In this document: positions 15,866 through 24,137 of the stretch, one piece after another
How the letters are laid out: every line of letters starts with the position of its first letter
Numbering within the stretch: position 1 is the first letter of the stretch
DNA from: JAKAWQ01 sp035509315
GTDB lineage: Bacteria > Pseudomonadota > Alphaproteobacteria > Acetobacterales > Acetobacteraceae
Assembly: GCA_035509315.1 (NCBI GenBank)
Contig: DATJLS010000052.1
Location: forward strand, 17,898-81,897
Direction of reading: 5' to 3'
Length of the DNA stretch: 64,000 bases
Made by a program: the position numbers and the translations under genes
The notes under the pieces: generated by a model
Databases searched by the model: none
Told to the model about the DNA's origin: nothing
Seen by the model: the letters and a program-made list of their open reading frames with translations, nothing else

Positions 15866-16956
15866 TGGGATTTCGTTGCGGCATCGTTGGCTTGCCGAAT
15901 GTCGGCAAATCGACGCTTTTCAACGCGCTTGCCGAGACCGCAGCGGCGGAGGCTGCAAACTATCCCTTTTGCACCATTGAGCCGAACATTGGTCGGGTGG
16001 CGGTGCCGGACCCGCGGCTCGGGGTGTTGGCAGGCATTGCGAAGTCGGCTCGGATCGTGCCCACGAGTCTCGAGTTCGTCGATATCGCCGGGTTGGTGCG
16101 GGGGGCTTCCAAAGGAGAAGGGCTCGGCAACCAGTTCCTCGCGCATATCCGCGAGGTCGATGCGATCGTCCATGTGCTGCGCTGCTTCGAGGATCCTGAC
16201 ATCACGCATGTGGAGGGCGGGGTCGATCCGCTACGCGATGCGGAGATCGTCGAGACTGAGCTGATGCTTGCGGATCTCGAGAGCCTCGAGCGTCGGCTTT
16301 CGGGGCTTGAGAAGCGCGCGCGCGGCGGCGACCGGGAGAGCCAGGCACAGCTTGCGGTGATCGGGCCGCTCCTGGAAGCCTTGCGTGCCGGGCGGCCGGC
16401 CCGCAGCGTGTTTGAGCGGGATGAGGAGGCGGTGCGGCGGCTGCAGCTGCTGACGGCGAAGCCTGTCGTCTATGTCTGCAATGTCGAGGAGGCCGCCGCT
16501 GCCAGCGGCAATGCGTTCTCCCGCCTCGTGGCCGAGCGCGCCGCGGAGGAGGGCGCGCGGGCGATCATTGTCTCCGCCGCGATCGAGGCGGAGATCAGCC
16601 GTTTGCCTCCGGCCGAACGGGGGGAGTTCCTAACCGGGCTCGGATTGGCCGATTCCGGCCTCGACCGGGTCATTCGTGCCGGGTACGACCTGCTCCGGCT
16701 GATCACGTTTTTCACGGCAGGCCCGAAAGAAGCACGAGCCTGGACGATCGTGCGCGGGACGCTCGCGCCGCAGGCGGCCGGCGTCATTCACGGCGATTTC
16801 GAGCACGGCTTCATCGCCGCCGAGACGATCTCCTATGAGGATTACGTTGCCTGCGGCGGCGAGGTGGGCGCGAGAGAGAAGGGCCGGATGCGCATCGAGG
16901 GGCGGGATTATGTGGTGCAGGACGGCGATGTGATGCTGTTTCGTTTCAATGTCTGA
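15865..16956 (+). CDS. ychF: Redox-regulated ATPase YchF (OLA1-type)
   Basis: A 363-residue P-loop protein of the Obg-related family that hydrolyses ATP rather than GTP. Visible are G1 GLPNVGKSTLFNAL, G3 DIAGLVRGASKGEGLGNQFLAHIREVDAI (split here only by reading order), the altered G4 NVEE in place of NKxD, and the C-terminal TGS domain with ARAWTIVRGT and GRMRIEGRDYVVQDGDVMLFRFNV-like ending. It is translationally coupled to pth. It meets the minus-strand symporter gene with zero bases between the stop codons. Confidence 0.95.
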   Translation: MGFRCGIVGLPNVGKSTLFNALAETAAAEAANYPFCTIEPNIGRVAVPDPRLGVLAGIAKSARIVPTSLEFVDIAGLVRGASKGEGLGNQFLAHIREVDAIVHVLRCFEDPDITHVEGGVDPLRDAEIVETELMLADLESLERRLSGLEKRARGGDRESQAQLAVIGPLLEALRAGRPARSVFERDEEAVRRLQLLTAKPVVYVCNVEEAAAASGNAFSRLVAERAAEEGARAIIVSAAIEAEISRLPPAERGEFLTGLGLADSGLDRVIRAGYDLLRLITFFTAGPKEARAWTIVRGTLAPQAAGVIHGDFEHGFIAAETISYEDYVACGGEVGAREKGRMRIEGRDYVVQDGDVMLFRFNV

Positions 16957-18492
16957 TCAGGCGCAGTCTTCCGCCGCCGTTCTGTCCTTGTGTTGGTCCG
17001 AGACGACAGCATTGAGGATGCCGGAAAGCACGAAGGAGACGAGGATGTTGATCACCAGCGACCAGAGCGCGGCATAGCCGGGAATGGCTGTGCCGAACAG
17101 GTGGATGCCGAAGATCGATCCCTTGAAGTGCAGGGTCGCGACCATCCAGGTGCCGCTCACGATGCCGCAGAGCCAGCCGATGAGCAGCGCCCAGCCATTG
17201 AGAAAGCGTGTATAGAGCGCGATCATGACCGCGGGCAGTGTCTGGATGATCCAGATTCCACCGAGGAGCTGGAGCTGCACGGCATAGGTCAGCGGCAGGA
17301 AGATCACGAAGAAGAGCGCACCGATCTTGACAATGAGGGAGACGAGCTTCGCCATCGCAGTTTCTTCGCCGTCCGTGCAATCGCGCTTGATGAATTCCCT
17401 GTAGATATTGCGGGTGAAGAGATTGGCGGTCGCAATCGACATGATCGCCGCCGGCACCAGCGCGCCGATGGCGATCGCGGCGAAAGCGATGCCGGTGAAC
17501 CAGCCCGGGAAGGTGGCGAGGAAGAGCGCGGGCACCGCGAAACTTGGCCCATATTGCTTGAAGCCGTCGGCAAATTCGGGGTTCTTCGCGAGACCGGCGG
17601 CGATGGCCATGAACCCAAGCAGCGCGATCAGCCCGAGGAGAACGGAGTAAGCCGGCAGCATCGCGGCGTTGCGGCGAATGACGCTCTCGTCCTGGGCGCT
17701 CAGGATTCCCGTGGTCGAATGGGGGTAGAGAAAAAGTGCCAGAGCCGAGCCGAGGGCGAGCGTGGCATAGGCGCTGTAGCCGCCGAGGGTCGGCCCCTTG
17801 GGCGCGGCTAGGATGAGCTTGGCGGCCGGCACGGCGGTAAAGATCCGGCTATAGCCGCCGAGCTCGATCGGGACGACGATCACCGCCGCGATCACGGCGA
17901 TATAGATCAGCACGTCCTTGACCACGGCGATCATTGCCGGCGCGCGCAGGCCGCTCGTGTAAGTGAAGGCGGCAAGGATCACGAACGCGATGATCAGGGG
18001 CAGATCGTGCAGCAGGCCATGGCCGCCGATCCCGAGCGCGCCGATGACGACCTGGATGCCGACGAGCTGGAGCGCGATGTAGGGCATCGTCGCAATGATG
18101 CCGGTGACGGCGATGGCGAGCGCGAGCCAGCCATTGCCGAACCGGCCGCGCACGAAATCGGCGGCGGTCACGTAGCCATGCCGGTTGCAGACCGCCCAGA
18201 GGCGGGGGAACACGACGTAGAGGATCGGGTAGACGAGAATGGTATACGGGATGGCGAAGAAGCCAATCGCGCCGGCGCCGTAGATCAGCGCGGGAATGGC
18301 GATGAAGGTATAGGCGGTATAGAGATCGCCGCCGATCAGGAACCAGGCGATGAAGGTGCCGAAGCGGCGGCCGCCGAGGCCCCATTCATGCAGCAGGTCG
18401 AGATCGCCGCGGCGCCATCGCGCGGCCATGAAGCCAAGAACGGTGATCAGCGCGAATAGCGCCACGCAGACGATGGCCGCGACCCATCTCAT
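16957..18492 (-). CDS. Sodium:solute symporter, MctP-like monocarboxylate permease
   Basis: A 511-residue protein with about 13 membrane helices of the SSS family. WFLIGGDLYTAYTFIAIPALIYGAG near the N-terminus and FLYPHSTTGILSAQDESVIRRN in the middle are typical of the MctP/ActP-like monocarboxylate permeases that import lactate, pyruvate, propionate or acetate. The small DUF3311 gene just upstream (25-base gap) is the usual partner of this subfamily. The actual substrate cannot be told from sequence. Gene is convergent and abutting with ychF. Confidence 0.88.
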   Translation of the reverse strand: MRWVAAIVCVALFALITVLGFMAARWRRGDLDLLHEWGLGGRRFGTFIAWFLIGGDLYTAYTFIAIPALIYGAGAIGFFAIPYTILVYPILYVVFPRLWAVCNRHGYVTAADFVRGRFGNGWLALAIAVTGIIATMPYIALQLVGIQVVIGALGIGGHGLLHDLPLIIAFVILAAFTYTSGLRAPAMIAVVKDVLIYIAVIAAVIVVPIELGGYSRIFTAVPAAKLILAAPKGPTLGGYSAYATLALGSALALFLYPHSTTGILSAQDESVIRRNAAMLPAYSVLLGLIALLGFMAIAAGLAKNPEFADGFKQYGPSFAVPALFLATFPGWFTGIAFAAIAIGALVPAAIMSIATANLFTRNIYREFIKRDCTDGEETAMAKLVSLIVKIGALFFVIFLPLTYAVQLQLLGGIWIIQTLPAVMIALYTRFLNGWALLIGWLCGIVSGTWMVATLHFKGSIFGIHLFGTAIPGYAALWSLVINILVSFVLSGILNAVVSDQHKDRTAAEDCA

Positions 18493-18517
18493 GCCAATTC
18501 TCCGACCGTGCCTTGGC

Positions 18518-18730
18518 TTATCGTTCGATGAAAAAAACGAGGGCGGTCAGCGCTGCGGCGATCACGACCCAGAGGATCTGATACCAGTAAAAAAAGGGAA
18601 TCCCGCCAAGCGAGGGGGTAAGTGCGTTGTAGCTTGGAACCCAGAGAACCCCGACGAACGGCGCCAGCAGGACCAGACGGACGATATGAGCGCGCGGTCG
18701 TCGTTCAGGCGGAGGAGCGGGCACGGGCAT
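18518..18730 (-). CDS. DUF3311 small membrane protein
   Basis: A 70-residue protein with two hydrophobic helices (IVRLVLLAPFVGVLWVPSYN and FFYWYQILWVVIAAALTALV) separated by a short loop, the DUF3311 pattern. Such proteins sit immediately before MctP-type sodium symporters and are thought to be a small subunit or assembly partner. Here it is 25 bases upstream of the symporter on the same strand. The function is inferred from context only. Confidence 0.85.
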   Translation of the reverse strand: MPVPAPPPERRPRAHIVRLVLLAPFVGVLWVPSYNALTPSLGGIPFFYWYQILWVVIAAALTALVFFIER

Positions 18731-19048
18731 GACGTCTCCGAGGATCGGCCCTGCAGAGGAAGAATCAAGGCACGGGCCAGCATGATCCTATTGCAGCCCG
18801 AGGCCCTGTTGTTAAGGGCCGCTTCGGCTACGCCGGTAGCATAGGTCGCCAGTGCGCGGCGTGAGATCCCGGAGCGACTGGCGTTCGCGCACGCTCACGC
18901 GAACCGTTCCAGAAAAGGCTTGCCATCAGTGGAGCGACACCTTCCGAGCCGGCCGCGAACGAAACCGGCAGCGGTCACACGGGCGTGCCGGTCCAACGGG
19001 CAACCCAGCGGACAACCCCAATGGGCAACCCCTGGGAGCGGTCAAAGC
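18731..19048. other. 318-base gap between hemY and the DUF3311 gene
   Basis: No gene is recognisable here and no tRNA T-loop signature is present. It should contain the promoter of the minus-strand DUF3311-symporter operon and any hemY terminator. A perfect 7-bp hairpin, GTTCGCG (18883-18889) with CGCGAAC (18898-18904) and an 8-base loop, lies in the middle, and a second short hairpin GCCCT/AGGGC lies near 18805-18822. A 12-bp tandem repeat occupies 18997-19032. Confidence 0.6.
18997..19032 (+). repeat. Three 12-bp imperfect tandem repeats after hemY
   Basis: CGGGCAACCCAG (18997-19008), CGGACAACCCCA (19009-19020) and ATGGGCAACCCC (19021-19032) are in 12-base register, 17 bases beyond the hemY stop codon. 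Confidence 0.7.
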
Positions 19049-20389
19049 TCAGCCCTTCTTTTCTTCCATTGGAATGATTTCGACCCCTTGCGATTGTCCG
19101 ATCCTTTGAACGGGTTCTGCGGATGGAAGCGAAGTGATCGCCGGGCGGGGTTCGGTTTCCCAGACGAGGCGACCTGCCACGCCGCAATGGGGGCAGAGTG
19201 GCTGCCAGGTCGATATCTCGCCGCCGCATTCGCCGCAGCGCCAGGCGGGATCGGGCTTGGCGGTCGCGGCGGCACGCAGCGCCTCTCGCTCGGCCGGGCT
19301 CTCCTTGCCGCCGGCCTCGGCACGGGCGATTTCGGCGAGCAGCAGCCAGAGCCGCCGCCACCCGATGCCGGCGGATGCGCGCATGGCCTCGGCATGGCGC
19401 CGCGCCTCCCCGGGAAGACCGGCATCGAGCGCGGTACGGGCGAGCAGGAAACGGGATTCGGGGTGGTCGGGGTTCTTAGATGCAAGGCGCTGGGCCGCCT
19501 TGGCACGCGCCAGGGGGTCGGTCAGTGGCGCGAGGGCGAACTCGGCGAGGCTCGGGTTCGGCGCGCGCTCCCAGGCGCGCTCAATCGCCGCCATGGCTCG
19601 GCCCTCCCGCCCGGCCGCGCGGAGCCGCCGGCCGAGCGCGAGCGTCGCGGCCGGCAGGGTCGGGTCGGCGGCGACCGCCTCGCGGGCGAGCTTGAGCGCC
19701 GTGCTCGGCTCGCGCTCGGCCTCGGACGCCGCGGCGGCCAGGGCGGCGCGTGCCGGTGGATCGGCCAGTGCCAGGGCTGCCCGCCAGTCTCCGGTTTCGA
19801 TCGCGGCGCGCTGACGGTCGCGGCGGAGCCAGGAGCCGCCCGGATGGGCCCCCTCGGCTTGGCGCGCCAGCCGCGCGGCCTCCACCCAGTCCCCGCGCGC
19901 GACGGCTTGGCGGAAGAGGCCGCGCAACCCGAGAAAAGCACCTTCCTTCTGTTCGGCGAGGAGGCGGTAGATCGTCTCGGCCTCATCGCCGCGCTCGGCG
20001 AGCCGGGCCGCCTCGGCGGCGAGCAGGAGCGTCTGCGCCGTATCGCCAAGCAGCCGGCGGGCGCGTGCGGCCTCGTGCTGCGCGGCATTGGCCTGACCGG
20101 CGGCAAGCGCAAGCAGCGTGCGGATGAGCGCGCGGTCGCCGCGTGCACGGTCCCGCCCGCTGCGCCAGAGCCGGAACCGCCGCGGCAGGTGGAAGACGAG
20201 TCCGATCAGGCGAAGCAGGACATAGGCGAGCACGACGAGGAGGATCAGCGCCAGCGCGGCCAGCGGCGTGCGAATTGTGAGGCTGATACTGCCAATCTCG
20301 GCCGAGATGGTACCGGGCAGAATGGCGAGCCCGAAGGCGACGGCGAGTGCCAACGCGCTCGCGACGAGGAAGAAGAGAACGCGGCGCAT
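19049..20389 (-). CDS. hemY: HemY-like tetratricopeptide membrane protein
   Basis: A 446-residue protein of the proteobacterial HemY family. Two N-terminal membrane helices (RVLFFLVASALALAVAFGLA and PLAALALILLVVLAYVLL) are followed by a long TPR-like helical domain. A C-terminal Cys-x2-Cys...Cys-x2-Cys pair (WRCGECGG and LCPHCG) looks like a zinc ribbon, not part of the core family. HemY has been linked to heme synthesis by gene order, but its biochemical role is unclear. The start was set at the ATG overlapping the upstream stop (TGATG), which gives the canonical membrane start. Confidence 0.85.
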   Translation of the reverse strand: MRRVLFFLVASALALAVAFGLAILPGTISAEIGSISLTIRTPLAALALILLVVLAYVLLRLIGLVFHLPRRFRLWRSGRDRARGDRALIRTLLALAAGQANAAQHEAARARRLLGDTAQTLLLAAEAARLAERGDEAETIYRLLAEQKEGAFLGLRGLFRQAVARGDWVEAARLARQAEGAHPGGSWLRRDRQRAAIETGDWRAALALADPPARAALAAAASEAEREPSTALKLAREAVAADPTLPAATLALGRRLRAAGREGRAMAAIERAWERAPNPSLAEFALAPLTDPLARAKAAQRLASKNPDHPESRFLLARTALDAGLPGEARRHAEAMRASAGIGWRRLWLLLAEIARAEAGGKESPAEREALRAAATAKPDPAWRCGECGGEISTWQPLCPHCGVAGRLVWETEPRPAITSLPSAEPVQRIGQSQGVEIIPMEEKKG

Positions 20390-21318
20390 CAGCTGGAACC
20401 GGCGAGTGAGGCGAGAGCCGTCTCGGCATCGCGCAGCGCCCTCGCCTTTTCCTCCCATTCGGCCATTGCCGGGGCGAGCGGCCTGGGCAGGGCATCGAGC
20501 GCGGCAAGGCAGGCGGAGAGGTCGCCCGCCTCAAGCGCGATGCGAGCAGTGGCCAGGGTTCCCTCGGCCGGATTGCCGATGATCACGCGATTGCCCGAGC
20601 GCAGCGTGATGAGGTCGCCGGCCTGCGCCAGCAGGCGTGCAAGGAGGGATTTGCCCGCGGTGGAGGGGCGGCTGGCGGCGAGCTCGCCGCGTGCGGCCTC
20701 GGGATAGGAAAGACGAAGGGAGGCGAGCGTCGGTGGGGTGGTGGCGGCGAAGCGGGCGAGCGCGGGCGGCGCCTGGGGCAGCGTGCCGAGCGGCCGGCCC
20801 GCGGCGAGCGCGCTGGCGGCGGTTTCGATCCGGGTGAGCCGTTCGATCCGGTCGAGACGGGCGGAAAGCCCGGCGAGCGACTTGCCGAGCGCATCGATCC
20901 GGCCAGAGAGCGGTGCGAGGGCGGCGGCAAGCGCGGTCTGGTCGGGTGGTGCGAGGCCCGAGGGCGGGTGGTAGGATGACTGCTTTTCGAGCACGGCGAG
21001 CCGGGCCTCGATCGGGCCGAGATCGGGCCGGGGCGGCAGTGCGGCGAGCTTTTGACCGAGCGCGGCAAGCTGTGCGGCAAGACCGTCGAGCCGCCCCGAG
21101 AGGTCGGCGAGCGCGACCGGAGAGACGGAGGGCGGTGGCGGCGGCAGCGATTGCTGGCGGGGAAAGGCCCAGGCCACGGCAATCGCGGCGGCGAGAACGA
21201 GAAACGAAAGCAGCGACAGCCATGCCGGCACGCCGGATCGCGGCACCGCCGTCGACGGCCCCACGGAGATCGGAGTCGTTTCGGGCACAGAAGGGGGCGT
21301 GTCGTCCGGTTCGGTCAT
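20389..21318 (-). CDS. Mitofilin/Mic60-like membrane protein (COG4223 type)
   Basis: A 309-residue protein with a short N-terminal cytoplasmic segment, one membrane helix (WLSLLSFLVLAAAIAVAWAF), a proline-rich linker and a periplasmic region of coiled-coil repeats (LSGRLDGLAAQLAALGQKLAAL). It ends in the conserved C-terminal mitofilin-signature-like helices (LLARLLAQAGDLITLRSG). Alphaproteobacterial Mic60 homologues shape intracytoplasmic or inner membranes and are encoded between hemD and hemY, exactly as here. Sequence is low-complexity, so the family assignment leans on synteny. Confidence 0.75.
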   Translation of the reverse strand: MTEPDDTPPSVPETTPISVGPSTAVPRSGVPAWLSLLSFLVLAAAIAVAWAFPRQQSLPPPPPSVSPVALADLSGRLDGLAAQLAALGQKLAALPPRPDLGPIEARLAVLEKQSSYHPPSGLAPPDQTALAAALAPLSGRIDALGKSLAGLSARLDRIERLTRIETAASALAAGRPLGTLPQAPPALARFAATTPPTLASLRLSYPEAARGELAASRPSTAGKSLLARLLAQAGDLITLRSGNRVIIGNPAEGTLATARIALEAGDLSACLAALDALPRPLAPAMAEWEEKARALRDAETALASLAGSS

Positions 21319-22022
21319 GTGAGCATGGCGATCAGCGCCTCCTCGTTTGGGCGCAGTGCGACACGGACGGCGCGGAAGGGCAAGCGGCGAAGCACGTCCG
21401 CCGCGCGCTCCGCGATGGCGAGCGCCGTTACGGGGGCGAGCGAAGCGGCAAGCCCGGCATCGGTGATGAGGCGGGCGAATGTCATTGCCGTTTCGGTTGA
21501 GAAAAAAAGTGCGATAGCGATTTGTTCTTCGATCAGCGCAAGCCGCGCCGCGCCGGGAAGGCGCATGACCGGGTCGGCCGAATAGAGGGTGCGGCGGAGT
21601 ACGGAAAACCCCTCTTTGCGCAACGAAGCGGCGAGCGGCCCGCCCTGGCGCGCACCGCTGGCGAGCAGCAGCGCGCCGCCCTTCGGATGACAGATGCCGC
21701 GGACGAGGGCGGCCAGCGCCAAGGCGTCGCCCGCCGCGCTGGCGACTTTGACGAACCCAAGCGCCCTTGCCTTGGCGGCGGTGGCATCGCCGACGGCACA
21801 GAGCGGAACCCGGTGATAAGCGGCGGGCAGCCCAGGCAGGGCATTGGCGCTGGTGACCAGCGCGGCTTGCACCGTCGCTGGATCCGGCAGGCGCGCGCGA
21901 TGCGTGCGGATGCGAAAGAGGGGGGCGAGGATCGGGGTGAAGCCGCGCGCGGTGAGCTTTGCGCCCGTCGCGGAGGCGCCGGGCTCCGGGCGGGTGACGA
22001 GAACGCAGGGACGGTCAGGCAA
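21315..22022 (-). CDS. hemD: Uroporphyrinogen-III synthase
   Basis: A 235-residue HemD-type protein that closes hydroxymethylbilane to uroporphyrinogen III. The family is weakly conserved; here the N-terminus CVLVTRPEPGASATGAKL, the central VTSANAL and VGDATAAKARALGF, and the late FFSTETAMTFARLI are recognisable. No ATG fits, so I place the start at TTG 22022, which gives normal length and overlaps the hemC stop by 8 bases. The open frame continues upstream only as an arginine/serine/proline-rich shadow of hemC. Its stop overlaps the start of the mitofilin-like gene. Confidence 0.82.
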   Translation of the reverse strand: MPDRPCVLVTRPEPGASATGAKLTARGFTPILAPLFRIRTHRARLPDPATVQAALVTSANALPGLPAAYHRVPLCAVGDATAAKARALGFVKVASAAGDALALAALVRGICHPKGGALLLASGARQGGPLAASLRKEGFSVLRRTLYSADPVMRLPGAARLALIEEQIAIALFFSTETAMTFARLITDAGLAASLAPVTALAIAERAADVLRRLPFRAVRVALRPNEEALIAMLT

Positions 22023-23022
22023 AGATGTCGGGCGGAGAGTCCGCGCGCAGGCTGCATCCAAGTTCGGTGCCAATCCGGGCCGCATCCATTGCCAGCCCGG
22101 ACAAGCTGCGCCTGAGCAGGAAGCTGCCGTCCGCACGGGCGACGAGGCCGACCAGACGGAGTTCTCCGCCGGCGAGCAATTGGGCATGGCCGCCGATCGG
22201 GGTGCGGCAGGAGCCATCGAGCGCGGCGAGCAGGGCACGCTCGGCGGTGGCAACGGCGGCGGCCTCGGCATCTTCGATGCCGGCGAGCAATTCGCGCAGC
22301 TCGACATCGTCGGCGCGAACGGTGACGCCGATGATGCCCTGTCCCGCCGCCGGGACCATGATCTCGACATCGAGCGGCAGCACGTTCGGCCCGCCCGCGA
22401 CATCGAGGCGGCGCAGCCCGGCAAGCGCGAGGACGCCGGCCGCGATATCGCCCGCCCGGATGCGGGCGAGGCGGGTGCCGACATTGCCGCGCAGAGGCAC
22501 CACCGAAAGATCGGGCCGTGCGGCGAGAAGCTGCGCCTGGCGGCGGACGGAGGATGTGCCGAGCCGTACGCCCGGCGGCAGAGCGGCCAGTGGATCGTCC
22601 GTCTCGGGCACGCCGCACCCGTGGCCGAGGATCAGGGCATCGCGCGCATCCTCGCGCCGGAGCGTGCAGGCAAGCACGATCCCCGGCGGCAGCTCGGTTT
22701 CGAGATCCTTGAGGCTATGCACGGCGAAATCGATGCGCCGGTCGGCCAGGGCCTCGTGGATTTCCTTGGCGAAGAGCCCCTTGCCGCCGATCTCCGCAAG
22801 CCTTCGGTCCTGCACGCGATCGCCGGTGGTGGTGATCGGGTGCTCCTCGAACACATCGAGCGTCTTCAGCACCGGGCAGAAATGGCGCAGCACCGAAAGG
22901 AAGGCCCGGGTCTGGACGAGGGCGAGCGGCGAGGCGCGGGTGCCCACGCGGAGCGGGAGCTCGCGGACATGCGGCGGAACGCGCACCGTCGCCGTCTGCT
23001 CCGGGGGCTTCAGGCCAGTCAT
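22015..23022 (-). CDS. hemC: Hydroxymethylbilane synthase (porphobilinogen deaminase)
   Basis: A 335-residue enzyme that polymerises four porphobilinogens. The N-terminus LRVGTRASPLALVQT, the catalytic-lysine region GGKGLFAKEI, AVHSLKDL, and GTSSVRRQAQLL are all canonical, and the dipyrromethane-cofactor cysteine is in DGSCRTPIGGHAQL (about C272). About 25 extra N-terminal residues precede the core. ATG 23022 is preferred over GTG 23028 because AGGA lies about 10 bases before it. It is divergent from tsaD with 38 bases between starts, a classical alphaproteobacterial arrangement. Confidence 0.94.
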   Translation of the reverse strand: MTGLKPPEQTATVRVPPHVRELPLRVGTRASPLALVQTRAFLSVLRHFCPVLKTLDVFEEHPITTTGDRVQDRRLAEIGGKGLFAKEIHEALADRRIDFAVHSLKDLETELPPGIVLACTLRREDARDALILGHGCGVPETDDPLAALPPGVRLGTSSVRRQAQLLAARPDLSVVPLRGNVGTRLARIRAGDIAAGVLALAGLRRLDVAGGPNVLPLDVEIMVPAAGQGIIGVTVRADDVELRELLAGIEDAEAAAVATAERALLAALDGSCRTPIGGHAQLLAGGELRLVGLVARADGSFLLRRSLSGLAMDAARIGTELGCSLRADSPPDIFA

Positions 23023-23060
23023 CCGCACGTCCTAAAACTGCGGGAAGGGAAAGGAAAGGG

Positions 23061-24137
23061 ATGGCGGCGAATTTGAACGCGAATGGTTTCAATGCCTCTG
23101 GCGCAGTGCTCGGGATCGAGAGCTCCTGTGACGAGACCGCAGCTGCGGTGCTCGATGGCGAGGGGCGTGTTCTGAGCCAGCGCCTGCTGAGCCAGCTCCG
23201 CGAGCATGCGCCCTATGGCGGCGTCGTGCCGGAGATTGCGGCGCGCGCGCACCTCACCCACTTGCCCGGACTGGTGCGGGACGCGATGGCGGACGCGGGG
23301 ATCGATTTCTCCGACCTTGCGGCGGTGGCGGCGACCGCCGGGCCAGGGCTGATCGGCGGGCTCATCGTCGGCAGCCAGCTTGCTAAGGGGATCGCGCTCG
23401 CCACGGGTTGCCGGTTCCTGGCGATCAACCATCTTGAGGCGCATGCGCTGACGCCGCGACTGCCGGAGCTTGGCGAAGCGCCTTTTCCCTATCTGCTGCT
23501 GCTGGTCTCGGGCGGCCATAGCCTCTGGGCATCGGTGGAAGGCGTGGGCCGCCATCGCGTGCTCGGCGCGACGATCGATGATGCGGCGGGCGAGGCTTTC
23601 GACAAGGTCGGAAAGCTGCTCGGGCTGCCCTGGCCTGGCGGCCCGGCGCTGGAGCTTCTGGCAGCCGAGGGCGACCCGGGGCGCTGGCGCTTTCCTCGCC
23701 CGCTTGCCGGCCGGCCGGGCTGCGATTTCAGCTTCAGCGGGCTCAAAACTGCTGTCGCGCAGGTGGTGGCCGGCTTCCCGCCGGGGGCGGTGCCACGCGC
23801 GGATGCGGCGCACATCGCGGCTTCCTTCCAGGCGACGGTCGCGGAGGTGCTGGCGGATCGGGCCGCCCATGCGATCGGGATCTTCGCCGCCCGCCACCCG
23901 GGTGCGCGGCTGCTGGTCGTCTCGGGCGGGGTGGCGGCCAATGGCGCCGTGCGGGCGGCGCTGGCCGAGGCGGCCGGCCGAGCCGGATTCTCGCTCTTCG
24001 CCCCGCCTGCCGCGCTCTGCACCGACAATGCGGTGATGGTGGCCTGGGCGGGGATCGAGAGGCTTCGTCTCGGGCTCACGAACGGGCCGGATGCGCCCGC
24101 GCGCCCGCGCTGGCCGCTCGACGAGGCGGGCCCGTGA
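23061..24137 (+). CDS. tsaD: tRNA N6-threonylcarbamoyladenosine transferase TsaD
   Basis: A 358-residue ASKHA-fold protein that, with TsaB/TsaE, transfers the threonylcarbamoyl group to A37 of ANN-decoding tRNAs. The start motif LGIESSCDETAAAVLD, the metal-binding histidines in NHLEAHAL, VSGGHSLW and GATIDDAAGEAFDKVGKLL are all family hallmarks. AAGGGAAAGGAAAGGG precedes ATG 23061 as ribosome binding site. It overlaps the GTG start of rlmJ by 4 bases. Confidence 0.96.
   Translation: MAANLNANGFNASGAVLGIESSCDETAAAVLDGEGRVLSQRLLSQLREHAPYGGVVPEIAARAHLTHLPGLVRDAMADAGIDFSDLAAVAATAGPGLIGGLIVGSQLAKGIALATGCRFLAINHLEAHALTPRLPELGEAPFPYLLLLVSGGHSLWASVEGVGRHRVLGATIDDAAGEAFDKVGKLLGLPWPGGPALELLAAEGDPGRWRFPRPLAGRPGCDFSFSGLKTAVAQVVAGFPPGAVPRADAAHIAASFQATVAEVLADRAAHAIGIFAARHPGARLLVVSGGVAANGAVRAALAEAAGRAGFSLFAPPAALCTDNAVMVAWAGIERLRLGLTNGPDAPARPRWPLDEAGP

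Noticed and set aside
18800..18910. Possible tRNA or structured RNA between hemY and the symporter operon
   Set aside because: Hairpins exist, but there is no T-loop signature, acceptor stem or CCA end, so no tRNA call is justified.
18920..20707. A 595-codon plus-strand frame across hemY
   Set aside because: It is antisense to hemY and the mitofilin-like gene, low complexity and without a start signal, so it is a compositional shadow.
21315..22484. 389-codon version of hemD
   Set aside because: The first 154 codons are a Ser/Arg/Pro-rich shadow of hemC; the HemD core begins at about 22022.
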